Shown here piece by piece: positions 12,615 through 22,429 of a DNA stretch of 64,000 nucleotides (positions are counted from its first letter, which is position 1; each line of letters starts with the position of its first letter). The notes below the pieces were generated by a model, which searched no databases, was not told the DNA's origin, and worked only from the letters and a program-made list of their open reading frames with translations. This DNA is from Silurus meridionalis. Lineage: Eukaryota; Chordata; Actinopteri; Siluriformes; Siluridae. Where the stretch lies: positions 12,460,712-12,524,711 of the forward strand of contig NC_060911.1 of the NCBI RefSeq assembly GCF_014805685.1. The letters run 5' to 3'. Made by a program: the position numbers and the translations under genes.

Positions 12615-12860
12615 TTATTTTTTTGGTAGAGTGTTTCAAAGCAGCTTTACAGAGCCAAACCGGTTATTAAGTTGTATACATTCTTTTATAAATTTAGTGC
12701 TCCCTGACTTCATGAGGAATAAACCTTTCTCATGAACCAGACTTAAAATGGAACCCGTCTTCATTCTCAACACTGAATGTCCATTCATTACAGTTCTATC
12801 ATTGTTGAAGTTCATCTAACCTGTGGTTCTGAACCATTGTATTAAACTGTTCATCCCTAA
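12615..12860. repeat. Dispersed teleost repeat, copy 2
   Basis: Contains 'gtttcaaagcagctttacag', 'atgaaccagacttaaaatgg' and 'cattcattacagttctatca', matching the copy at 850-1190. Confidence 0.65.
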
Positions 12861-12866
12861 TGAGTG

Positions 12867-13092
12867 AAGGGTTCCCTGGTGGTCTAGCAGGTAGGATGCA
12901 GCGCTCCGGCCCGGGTTCGATCCCCGGTCAGGGAACCAACCCCAGCCACTCTTAGTGCCGGTCCCAAGCCTGGATAAATGGGAAGGGTTGCATTAGGAAG
13001 GGCATCCAGTGTAAAAACGTGCCAAATCGAACGTGTGGATCATGACTACGGATGATCCGCTGTGGCGACCCCTAATGACTGAAGACGATAAC
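12867..13092 (+). mobile_element. tRNA-Glu-derived SINE, near full length
   Basis: The 5' head 'gttccctggtggtctagcag' and B box 'gggttcgatccccggtcagg' copy a tRNA-Glu gene closely. The body ('agtgccggtcccaagcctgg', 'gcattaggaagggcatccag', 'gatgatccgctgtggcgacc') is shared with four other copies. The anticodon stem is broken, so this is a SINE and not a tRNA gene. Confidence 0.88.
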
Positions 13093-14344
13093 GATATTGT
13101 CTCAATGCAGTTTGTCTCAATGCAGTTTAACAGAAAAAAAATTTGTTATAAATGAATGTATACATTTGTTTCTTATAATTGTAAGTTTGTCTCTAATGAT
13201 TAAATCAGTGGTGACTGTGGAAAAAACTCCCTTAAATAGCATGAGGAAGAAACCTTTAAGATAAGATATTTGAGACCTTTATTCGTCCCACAGTGGGGAA
13301 ATTTGTGTTAGAGCAGCAAAAAAAAAAGAATGTGCAAATATATAAAAAAAATAGAGACATAATACAAGTATATATATCAGTGTATAAATACAAAATAAAA
13401 GGAAATGAAAGATAAATGGTTAGAGAAACCAGACTCAAAAGGGAACCCATCCTGAATGTCAATTCTTTACAGTCCTATCATTACCGGTATGCAGTGTTTG
13501 GTGCTCAAATGCAACCAGTGATCCTGAGCCAGTGTAGTAGATTGTTGATGTTAATTACAGTCCAAATCCATCCTTGAGACGAGACGATGTTAACAATCGA
13601 TAACCTTAACAGTGATTTAACTGTAATGAATGGACATTCGGGGTTGAAGATGAGGGCCGGTTTCGTTTTGAGCTTATTTCCTCTCAAGGTTTCTTCCTCA
13701 TGCCGTCTTAGGGAGTTTTTCCCTACCAATGATAAGCCATAAATAGGCACAAATTTGAATGGAAAGTTTATATTTGTAATCCATTTCTTTCTGTAAAGCT
13801 GATTTGGAATGTCGTCTAATGTTCTAAGTGCTAGACAAAGAAAATTGGATTAAACTGAAACATTGAGAGGAACCAGACTCAATAGGAAACCCATCATCAT
13901 TTGGTGGGCATCTGAATATTCAGTCATTGTAAGTTCCTTGTTTGAGGTTATAAGCTGTTCATCGTAAAACACGAGTGCAAAACTATTCATAGCAATTGAA
14001 GTTTTTAGCCATTGTAGCAGAGCAAAGCCCTCTTAATGGTTCTTGAATGGAATCATCTCGTGTGTCTTTCTTTTCTTATTTATTGTTCTGTTCAATACAA
14101 TTTCATTAGAAAAGTGCTTTGTTTGACTGTCCACATTTGAGTAACCACCTGGCTAACCGAACGTTCATCTGATTTAGCTTGTGTTCAAGCAGGAGGTGCG
14201 AAATTAAATTTCAAAACGGACTCACGGATCTTGAGTTCGGATCTGCAGCCTGCTCAAGCTTTTGCTGTATAATTGTTAGGAATGCTGTTTTCCTCAAACC
14301 TTCGACTCTTGTGACTCTTTTTTTTTTTTTTGCATCTTCTCCAG

Positions 14345-14458
14345 GCACTTTATGTGAAATTGACATCAACGAATGCCTCTCGTCTCCGTGCCAGCATGAA
14401 GGGACGTGTCTGGATCTTACCAATGGCTTTGTATGCATTTGCCCTCTTGGCTTCACGG
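14345..14458 (+). CDS. eys: eys exon D: calcium-binding EGF repeat
   Basis: 114 nt, acceptor catcttctccag, donor gtatgt, phase 1 at both ends. GTLC closes the previous domain; then [18 protein letters not shown] (a C2-x4-T-C3 O-fucose pattern), [10 protein letters not shown] (fits C-x-[DN]-x4-[FY]-x-C), CPLGFTG. This is a textbook EGF-CA module. A transposon fragment begins only about 16 bases after the donor. Confidence 0.93.
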
Positions 14459-14474
14459 GTATGTGTCAAACAAA

Positions 14475-14610
14475 TACAGGTGCATCTCAATAAATTTGAA
14501 TGTCATGGAAAAGTTTGATTTAATGAACACAGACTGAAGTAGTTTAAGTCTTTGTTTCAACAAATTAGAATATGGTGACATGCCAATCAACTAAAAACAC
14601 CTGCAAACCT
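14475..14610. mobile_element. Fragment of a Tc1/MITE-type element next to the exon D donor
   Basis: Starts 'acaggtgcatctcaataaat' and continues 'ttgaatgtcatggaaaagtt', a terminal sequence common in fish genomes. The element is cut off near 14610 and has no matching right end here. Confidence 0.55.
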
Positions 14611-14904
14611 GTGGGCCCACCCCCATGTAACCCAAAACCCCCCTATGTAACCCAATACTTTTAGAAAATTTAAATTTTGCACTTTTTTTATGTGGACCCC
14701 CAGCTTCATTCAATTCAAACACTGGTTAAAAGCCTCTTTTGGGGAAATGTTCATAAATTTCAACTCACGTTCATGTAAATCAACAGTTTTCTCCTGTGCG
14801 TCTGCTTTGAATGAATATCTTCGATAAAAGAAGGACGGTAATGACAATCATCCCGTTTGTGTATTTGTGTTTTGTTTCCCTGTGTCTGTTTTCCCTTCTC
14901 GAAG

Positions 14905-15012
14905 GACCCATGTGCGAGGTGGATATTGACGAGTGCAGCTCTTCTCCTTGCGAGAACGCTTGCCGAGACCAGCCTGATAATTACCAGTGCCAATGTGTGG
15001 ATCCATTTAAAG
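14905..15012 (+). CDS. eys: eys exon E: short-loop calcium-binding EGF repeat
   Basis: 108 nt, acceptor cccttctcgaag, donor gtaata, phase 1 at both ends. GPMC closes the domain from exon D; then EVDIDEC, SSSPC, ENAC, RDQPDNYQC, QCVDPFK. Human EYS has a very similar DIDEC...IDQPGNYFCQC.PPFK segment (from memory), which anchors the gene identity. The second-to-third cysteine loop is two residues shorter than usual (C-ENA-C). The domain's last cysteine must come from the next exon (GIHC). Confidence 0.93.
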
Positions 15013-16326
15013 GTAATAAGCAGAGAATAGGGGAAGGTAAAGAAGCAGTAGACAAAAAAAGCAGCAAGGTTAATTAACTTCAGAAAGCTTTTTTTTTTTT
15101 TTTTTACTTTGCCTGCCTAAACCCATCTGCCACATTGGAACATCTTCGTTTTCTGAACGCACTGGGGTTAAGCACAAACAAGAAGCAGTGCATTAAATTA
15201 CCCACACTGATGCGCTCTGATTTCAAGCCCTATTGTGTCCTTTTAAGTCTTGGGAAAGCACAAAAAACCCCCAAACAAAACTCAAGGACATGTTTGAGGA
15301 GGTAAAGTACTGGATGGTAAATAAAAATAAAAAAAAATTGCACAGGAAAAGATAGGTCTTAAATATGGTTCATCATAAAGCCCCACTCCTACTGATTGGT
15401 GTCGTTAGCTGGATTGATTGCATGGGTCAGACGGTTGGCTTTTGGCTTGTGTTCATATTTTTGAGCGCTGGATCTACATTTATTTAGACTTAATTCTTGA
15501 TTGTATTTATTTATTTATTGCTCCATTAACTACATTTTATTAAGCGCATCTTTTTCTCAGTAACCTTCATGGAAACTTCAGACTCCACCCTAGAACGTGT
15601 GTGTATCATTTTAATTGAACACATTGATACTCTGGTTAATGGACTACATGCCAGCTCATGTTAATAACAGCCATTTACCCTCTGGGGCAATGAAGGCCTG
15701 TGAACGTAATTGTATTCGTGTCTACTTGTTTCACACATGTAGCTCTTTCTTGGTTCTTGTGTATTATAACAATTTCGACCAATTTCCAGATCACTAGTTT
15801 GCGCACGCCAATTCGGATGACTGGCGAATGAGACATTTCCTTTATAAAAAAAAAAAAATCTAATAATATTTATCTAATAAAAGGCATGACTGTGTAATTA
15901 GAAATGCCATTTGGGCACTTGTCACTGCGAGCAGGCAGAAATTCCTTTGTGTTCAGTATTTTGTCGTTGCACAATCTCGAGTTATTGTTACTGGCAGGGT
16001 TTTGATATAAAAGCATACTTTATGACTCTATGGTATAAATTCCGACCCCATCGGCGCTTACGTTATATTGCCTCGCCATTTAGGTTTCGTCTGATAAGCT
16101 AATAAGCTCAAAGTATGAAATTTCAGAGCTTGAGATTTAGCGTTAAATATCAAAAACATGTTAGGGTTTGAATTTTCCAGAAAATGGGCAGAATCGTTAG
16201 ATAAACATGACTTAAAAAATAATTTTGATTTTTAATTTGGATGATTCTTACCCCTGTTTCTCCTCTATTTATTTTAGCAGGGGGGAGGGTCAAACGTTTG
16301 AGTTTCATTTGAGTGTAGACTCGAAT

Positions 16327-16606
16327 GAACCATTCTAGAACAGCTTGCTTCACTTCATCATCAGGGAAACACCAAGACCAGGAATGTCACTACGGCCATC
16401 TTTGAAAGGTTTACACCATTGAAATGTCTTACTGCGGCTAAGCATCTCAGCCGTACTGTGCTTGAACTCGTAGATATCTTTTGCACTTTTGCTCCTTGTT
16501 CTTCTTATTCTTGGTCTATGATGAAATCGCATATGTGGTAACACACATGGTCAGAATAGCACCAGTTACACCATTGGTCTTGAAACCTTTTGATGCCACC
16601 TCATAT
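16327..16606 (-). mobile_element. Mariner relic (5' part), antisense
   Basis: The right boundary 'gaaaccttttgatgccacct' is an inverted mariner terminus, also seen at 55860-55883. 'ggtcagaatagcaccagtta' inverts the left-end sequence of the copies at 1690 and 46270. On the - strand a short frame includes KSAKDIYEF and PFKDGRSDIPG, like a mariner N-terminal helix-turn-helix region. Confidence 0.7.
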
Positions 16607-17664
16607 GTATTTCAGACCTTTCTGTCATTATTACATTGAGTCCATCATGACATCGGGACAAAAATTTGTTGTTTGAAAAACAAGATCGGTGGAGTGTAGT
16701 CAGGCTGGTTCAAAGATGGCAGGAAAAACAACATATCTGTAAAATCTAATACCCATGTGTTGCAAGAGTGGTGTGAGAAGAGGGAGTCTTTGAACATCGA
16801 ATAAGTTGAACCTTGAAGTGGGTGGACTGCAGCAAAAAAAAGACCACACCAGGCTTCAGTTCGGTTATTTCCGAAAAAAAGAAGAAGAAAGCAAAGACAC
16901 CTGGTTTCATGAATTTAAGTCTCTCCCTGTTTGAGGTTTTATTTTTCATATGTACATGTGTGAGACAGTTTGTACAATGGAATTCTTAAGGCTGCAGGCA
17001 AAATACAGCAAATATTAAAAATTAAAGTGTTTAGCAGTAAAAAAAAAAAAAAAAGGAGATTAAAGTAATAGGAATAAAAAAATTATAAGTGTGTGCAGAG
17101 TGTATGTTAAATAAATTATATGAATATTAACATATAACCTTTTTTATCTTTTCAATAAAAAAATGGAAGATGGAGAATAACGATTAGATGTAACCAGGGG
17201 TTCAGACTGCTTCCGGGGGCTGTAATGATGTGGTAAATGTTTTCTTGGCACACAGTGCTCTTCTTAATACCAATTGTTGCATTGATTAAATGTCACAGAC
17301 TGCTTGAGCATTATTGCTGGCTACGGCCTTCCCTTTATTTGGCGCTGCTTTCCTGAAAAGCTCGTCCTTTCCATCTTTTTGTGGCTACGTCCTGTAGGAG
17401 TTTAGAGTCATCTATCCAATTGAGCCATGGATCTTACAGTTGGTTTATAGCCAGGTAGTTGAGGAGTTTCCAATTTTGTTGCACAGCATCGTTTGTAAGC
17501 GTATAAATATAATTAACTGGAATCTGGTGATGATCTGAATTAAAAAAAAAAAAATGAATTGTAAGTAAAGCAATAAAAAAAAATCTCTGGCACTAACTAT
17601 ACTATCTGCTCTACTATACATTACCATTACTATAAGCATTTAATATGGCAAATTTTATTTTACA

Positions 17665-18265
17665 AAGGGAGTCTGTGTATATCTTGATCTGTATTGAAGT
17701 GTCTGGATATTCTAATCTGTACTGTGGGAGTATGTGAATATTTGACCGTTTTTAGGGAGTCTGTGGATGTTTTTATCTGTACTGAGGGAGTCTTTTGAGG
17801 TTTGAATCTGTGCTGAGGGAGTCTGTGAATATTTGACTGTTTTTAGGGAGTCTGTGGCTGTTTTAATCTGTCCTGAGGGAGTCTGGTGGTTTTAATCTGT
17901 ACTCTGGGAGTCTTTGGTAGTTTGAATCTGCTCTGAGGGAGTCTGTGGATGTTTTTATCTGTACTGAAGATGTGTCTGTGGATGTTTTAATCTTTACTGA
18001 GGGAGTCTGTGGAGGTTTGAATCTGCTTAAGGGGGTGTCTTGGTGGTTTAAATCTGTACTGAAAAGGTGTCTGTGGTGGTTTCATTCTGTACTAAAGGAG
18101 TCTGAGGAGGTTTTAATCTGCTCTGTGGGAGTTGTGGCGGTTTATATCTCCACTGAGAGAGTCTGTGGTGGCTTTAATCTGTTCAATGAAGTGTGTTGAG
18201 GTTTTAATCTCTACTGAGGGAGTCTGTAACAATTTGACACTGTGATTAGAGAGTCTGTGGATATT
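17665..18265. repeat. Degenerate minisatellite, unit about 30-33 bp
   Basis: About eighteen imperfect copies of a unit resembling 'gagggagtctgtgg' + 'ggttttaatctgtact'. The array resumes for about one unit at 18871-18915, after the LINE tail. One unit recurs at 21753-21790 inside the duplicated block. Confidence 0.85.
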
Positions 18266-18870
18266 CCAATTGTAAACATCCACAGACGATACCTGACCAT
18301 GTGGTATGGCAGCTGCAAAACTCATTATTGGAAATAAACTCCCAACCTTGCAGGTCATCAAAAAAAAATCAAAGCCAATCTCAGTCATCCAGCACACAAC
18401 CTGTTCAGCAAACTGCCATCAGGCAACTTACCCTCAGACTATCAGAATTATCAACGAACTGTAATGCAGTCTCACTGCAAACCACAACTGCTAACTGACA
18501 CTGTTACATTTCATACATATTCGCATACATATCTGTTTAACATACTGGGACTCCACAATTCTTAATTCTCAGAACTCTAAATACTGTTGCACTCCGTACT
18601 ATTGCACCTTACTTACACACTACATATCTTTTGTAGTTTTTGCACACCAAACATATACATTCTCCTTGATATCCTTCCATGTTCTTTCTTCCAACTTTCT
18701 TATGCCTAATTATTATTAGTTTTCTCTCCTTTTTCTTCTTTTGTTTTTTTTTCCTGTTAATTATTTAATATTTAATATTGAACTGTAGTTAAGTTAACTC
18801 AGTTAATTTAAGAATTTCACTGTACAAACTGTCACTAACATCTGTACATATGACAAATAAAACTTAAAAC
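18266..18870 (+). mobile_element. 3' fragment of a non-LTR retrotransposon inserted in the minisatellite
   Basis: Degenerate coding-like sequence ('ccatcaggcaacttaccctc', 'cagcacacaacctgttcagc') leads into an AT-rich 3' UTR ending 'gtacatatgacaaataaaac', typical of fish L2-like LINE tails. Minisatellite units lie on both sides. Confidence 0.65.
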
Positions 18871-19117
18871 TACTGAGGGAGTCTGTGGAGGTTTTAATCT
18901 GTATTGAACGAGACTTCTGATGGGTTTTTTTTTTTTTCTTTTTTTGTAACAATGTGTTATTTTATTGCTTGAATTAAGAAATTGCATTTTGTGGCCTTCG
19001 CATACAGATGTCCTTTTATAGTGTACTTGCTCTGGAAACCTTCTCCTTTTTGCAACGAGTCCATTCTTTTTCTCTCTTTAAAAGATTCAATCTAAAAAGT
19101 ATGTTTTCCATTTCATT

Positions 19118-19119
<2 letters not shown>

Positions 19120-19181
<62 letters not shown>
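19120..19181. repeat. (TA)n array
   Basis: Pure AT dinucleotide tract 122 bases upstream of exon F. Its duplicate is at 21993-22061. Confidence 0.95.
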
Positions 19182-19182
<1 letters not shown>

Positions 19183-19303
19183 CTAAGGGTCTGGACTAAG
19201 TTTCTTCTAGCAAAATTTAACTTGGTCCAGTATTTGCTTGAAAGTTTTGAATGTCGACCTTATATTCATATTTAAAACCATCTTTGACTGTTCTTACCTC
19301 TAG

Positions 19304-19501
19304 GGATACACTGCGAGCTTCTGCCTTGTGAAGCAAGTAATCCATGTGAGAACGGAGCTAAGTGTGTGGAAGAAGCCGACTTGGAGCGCTTCCCTTTGGG
19401 ATTTCACTGTCACTGCCTCCGAGGCTTCACCGGCCCTCGCTGCGAGCTCAACGTTGACGAGTGCGACTCTAACCCTTGCGTCCACGGCTTCTGCTATGAC
19501 G
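19304..19501 (+). CDS. eys: eys exon F: one full EGF repeat plus the first half of the next
   Basis: 198 nt, acceptor cttacctctag, donor gtacac, phase 1 at both ends, 65 full codons. GIHC completes exon E's domain. A full EGF follows: [14 protein letters not shown], a long loop with [21 protein letters not shown] third domain begins [18 protein letters not shown]. Splicing to exon G gives CYDVVDGYYC, which fits C-x-[DN]-x4-[FY]-x-C exactly, so the repeat is whole only when F is included. Human EYS, as I recall it, goes straight from PPFK to VVDG and so lacks this exon. A Tc1 transposon starts about 52 bases after the donor. A frameshifted copy lies at 22183. Confidence 0.93.
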
Positions 19502-19553
19502 GTACACACAATCTCATGGTCCCCAGTCACCCCAGTAATATAATATATATATA

Positions 19554-21150
19554 CAGTGCCCTCCACAATTATTGGCACCCCTGTTTAAGATGTGGTCGTG
19601 GACTTCTAAAAATTCTCCTTTTTTTAAAAACAACATAGAACCCAAATGCAAAAAAAGAGAAAAATCCATCCTTTCATTTAAGTACATAACTTTGGTGGTA
19701 AAAAAAAAATCATACATTTAGAAAAAAAAAAAACTTGAAATCATGTGTCCCACAATTATTGGCACCCCAATTCCTCTGAAAAATTTAATTTTTTTTTTTT
19801 TTTTTTTATATATTTTTCTGTAGTTGCTAAGGTTGGTCAGGGTATCTAGGGCCTTTTAATTAGTAATTCATGATTTCCTGTTTCCCTGGGGTATAAATAT
19901 GACGTGACACAGAGGCCTAATTCTCTTACCCATTTGTCAACATGGCAAAGACAAGAGAACACACCATTCAAGTAAGGCAGATGTGTGTCGACCTTCATAA
20001 GTCAGGCAATGGCTACAAGAAAATAGCCACTCGCCTTAACTTGCGGTATCTACAGTCAGAGGAATCATTAAGAAGTTTAAAACAACTGGAACAGTGACAA
20101 ACAAGGCTGGAAGAGGTCCCAAGTTTATCTTGCCACAACGCACAGTGAGGAGGATGGTAAGAGAAGTAAAAAAATTTCCCAAGCTCACCGTCACAGAATT
20201 GCATCAAAGAGTGGCATCTTGGGGTCACAGAGTCTCCAAAACAACCATCAGACGCTCTCTACATGCCAACAAGCTGTTTGGGAGGCATGCAAGGAAAAAG
20301 CCTTTTCTCACTAACACTCACAAACGTAAACGCCTGGAGTTTGCTAAGCGGTACTGGGACTTCAACTGGGATCGTGTGCTTTGGTCAGATGAGACTAAGA
20401 TTGAGCTTTTTGGCAACAAACACTCTAAGTGGGTCTGGCGTAAAACAAAAGATGAGTATGCCGAAAAGCACCTCATGCCCACCGTGAAGTATGGTGGAGG
20501 ATCTGTGATGCTGTGGGCCTGTTTCTCTTCCAAAGGCCCTGGGAACCTTGTTAGGGTGCATGGCATTATGAACGCTTTGAAGTACCAGGATATTTTAAAT
20601 AAAAACCTGATGGCCTCTGCCAGAAAGCTGAAGATGGGTCGTCATTGGGTCTTTCAGCAGGATAATGATCCAAAACATGTGGCAAAATCTACACAAAAGT
20701 GGTTCAGCAGTCACAAACTCAAGGTCCTCCATGGCCATCTCAGTCCCCAGACCTCAACCCAATCGAAAACCTGTGGGGCGAGCTAAAGAGAAGAGTGCAT
20801 AAGAGAGGACCCAGGACACTGGATGATCTAGAAAGATTGTGCAAAGAAGAATGGTCAAAATCCTCTCTCTGTGTTCTCCAATCTTGTGAAATGTTATAGG
20901 AGGAGATTAAGTGCTGTCTTGTTGGCAAAAGGAGGTTGTACAAAGTATTAACATCAGGGGTGCCAATAATTGTGGCACACATGATTTCAAGTTTTTTTTT
21001 TTTCTAAATGTGTGATTTTTTACCACCAAAGTAATGTACTTAAATAAAGGTTGGATTTTCTCTTTTTGCATTTGGGTTCTATGTTGTTTAAAAAAAAGGA
21101 GACTTTTTGAAGTCCACGACCACATCTTAAACAGGGGTGCCAATAATTGT
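19554..21150 (+). mobile_element. Tc1-like transposon, copy 1
   Basis: The left terminus is 'cagtgccctccacaattatt', the right end 'ggggtgccaataattgt'. Termini are long inverted repeats of about 200 bases with an internal repeat of 'cacaattattggcacccc', the IR/DR layout of many fish Tc1 elements. The right end lacks its last 11 or so bases compared with the left. (TA)n lies on both sides, as expected from TA target choice. Transposase is broken. Confidence 0.9.
19942..20951 (+). pseudogene. Tc1 transposase, copy 1, frameshifted
   Basis: Starts MAKTREHTIQ at 19942. Compared with the second copy at 22804 it has lost a base near 20045 (ttgcggtatc against ttgccggcatc), another near 20729 (cctccatgg against cctcccatgg), and differs near 20867. 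The central frame 20094-20786 still shows WSDETK and QQDNDPKH, but the PIENLW glutamate is out of frame. The product would be inactive unless these indels are sequencing errors. Confidence 0.88.
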
Positions 21151-21159
21151 ATATATATA

Positions 21160-21657
21160 CAGGGAGTGCAGAATTATTAGGCAAGTTGTATTTTTGAGGA
21201 TTAATTTTATTTGAGGATTTAATTTGAACAACAACCATGTTCTCAATGAACACAAAAACTCATTAATATCAAAGCTGAATATTTTTGGAAGTAGTTTTAG
21301 TTTTAGCTATTTTAGGGGATATCTGTGTGTGCAGGTGACTATTACTGTGCATAATTATTAGGCAACAACAAAAACAAATTCATACCCATTTCAATTATTT
21401 ATTTTTACCAGTGAAACCAATATAACATCTCAACATTCACAAATATACATTTCTGACATTCAAAACCAAACAAAAACAAATCAGTGACCAATATAGCCAC
21501 CTTTCTTTGCAAGGACACTCAAAAGCCTGCCATCCATGGATTCTGTCAGTGTTTTGATCTGTTCACCATCAACATTGCGTGCAGCAGCAACCACAGCCTC
21601 CCAGACACTGTTCAGAGAGGTGTACTGTTTTCCCTCCTTGTAAATCGCACATTTGAT
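21160..21657 (-). mobile_element. Truncated DD37E Tc1/mariner fragment
   Basis: Inverted copy of the 3' third of the element at 27845-29394: it opens with the terminus 'agggagtgcagaattattag' and runs back to the codons for IYKEG-like sequence. It stops abruptly at 21657, where duplicated sequence from 18776 begins ('atattgaactgtagttaag'). Confidence 0.85.
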
Positions 21658-21990
21658 ATTGAACTGTAGTTAAGTTAACTCAGTTAATTTAAGAATTTCA
21701 CTGTACAAACTGTCACTAACATCTGTACATATGACAAATAAAACTTAAAACTACTGAGGGAGTCTGTGGAGGTTTTAATCTGTATTGAACGAGACTTCTG
21801 ATGGGTTTTTTTTTCTTTTTTGTAACAATGTGTTATTTTATTGCTTGAATTAAGAAATTGCATTTTGTGGCCTTCGCATACAGATGTCCTTTTATAGTGT
21901 ACTTGCTCTGGAAACCTTCTCCTTTTGCAACGAGTCCATTCTTTTCTCTCTTTAAAAGATTCAATATAAAAGTATGTTTTCCATTTCATT

Positions 21991-21992
<2 letters not shown>

Positions 21993-22061
<69 letters not shown>
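21993..22061. repeat. (TA)n array (duplicate copy)
   Basis: Pure AT tract 122 bases upstream of the duplicated exon, slightly longer than its partner at 19120-19181. Confidence 0.95.
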
Positions 22062-22182
22062 CTAAGGGCCTGGACTAAGTTTCTTCTAGCAAAATTTAAC
22101 TTGGTCCAGTATTTGCTTGAAAGTTTTGAATGTCGACCTTATATTCATATTTAAAACCATCTTTGACTGTTCTTACCTCTAG

Positions 22183-22377
22183 GGATACACTGCGAGCTTC
22201 TGCCTTGTGAAGCAAGTAATCCATGTGAGAACGGAGCTAAGTGTGTGGAAGAAGCCGACTTGGGCGCTTCCTTTGGGATTTCACTGTCACTGCCTCCGAG
22301 GCTTCACCGGCCCTCGCTGCGAGCTCAACGTTGACGAGTGCGACTCTAACCCTGCGTCCACGGCTTCTGCTATGACG
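22183..22377 (+). pseudogene. eys: Duplicated, frameshifted copy of eys exon F
   Basis: 195 nt with the same acceptor (cttacctctag) and donor (gtacac) as exon F. Two bases are missing near 22258-22274 (ttgggcgcttcctttg against ttggagcgcttccctttg) and one near 22351 (aaccctgcg against aacccttgcg). The net loss is 3 nt, but the frame is shifted between those points and meets a tga at the 'caacgttgac' segment. If spliced into the message it would truncate the protein. It may be a real decaying exon or a false duplication with uncorrected read errors. Confidence 0.85.
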
Positions 22378-22429
22378 GTACACACAATCTCATGGTCCCC
22401 AGTCACCCCAGTAATATAATATATATATA

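Larger units (their letters stand above)
12275..14344 (+). other. eys: eys intron C-D (2.1 kb)
   Basis: Mostly repeats: dispersed family copies at 12615-12860, 13100-13250, 13430-13760 and 13855-13950, a full SINE at 12867-13092, and a LINE-tail-like stretch at 13256-13420 ('acctttattcgtcccaca'). The acceptor region carries a long T run (14318-14331) before gcatcttctccag. Confidence 0.75.
15013..19303 (+). other. eys: eys intron E-F (4.3 kb)
   Basis: 15100-16300 shows no recognisable repeat or coding pattern. Next come a mariner relic (16327-16606), a possible LINE-tail patch (16960-17100), a minisatellite interrupted by a LINE tail, and a (TA)n tract about 120 bases before the exon F acceptor. 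Confidence 0.7.

Noticed and set aside
12867..12940. tRNA-Glu-like gene (also at 55383-55424 reversed and 61077-61145)
   Set aside because: Heads of SINEs: same SINE body follows in each case, and stems or anticodon arm are broken.
20318..20566. Frames opposite the Tc1 transposases (also 23181-23429 and 24837-25211)
   Set aside because: Antisense shadows of the transposase coding frames.
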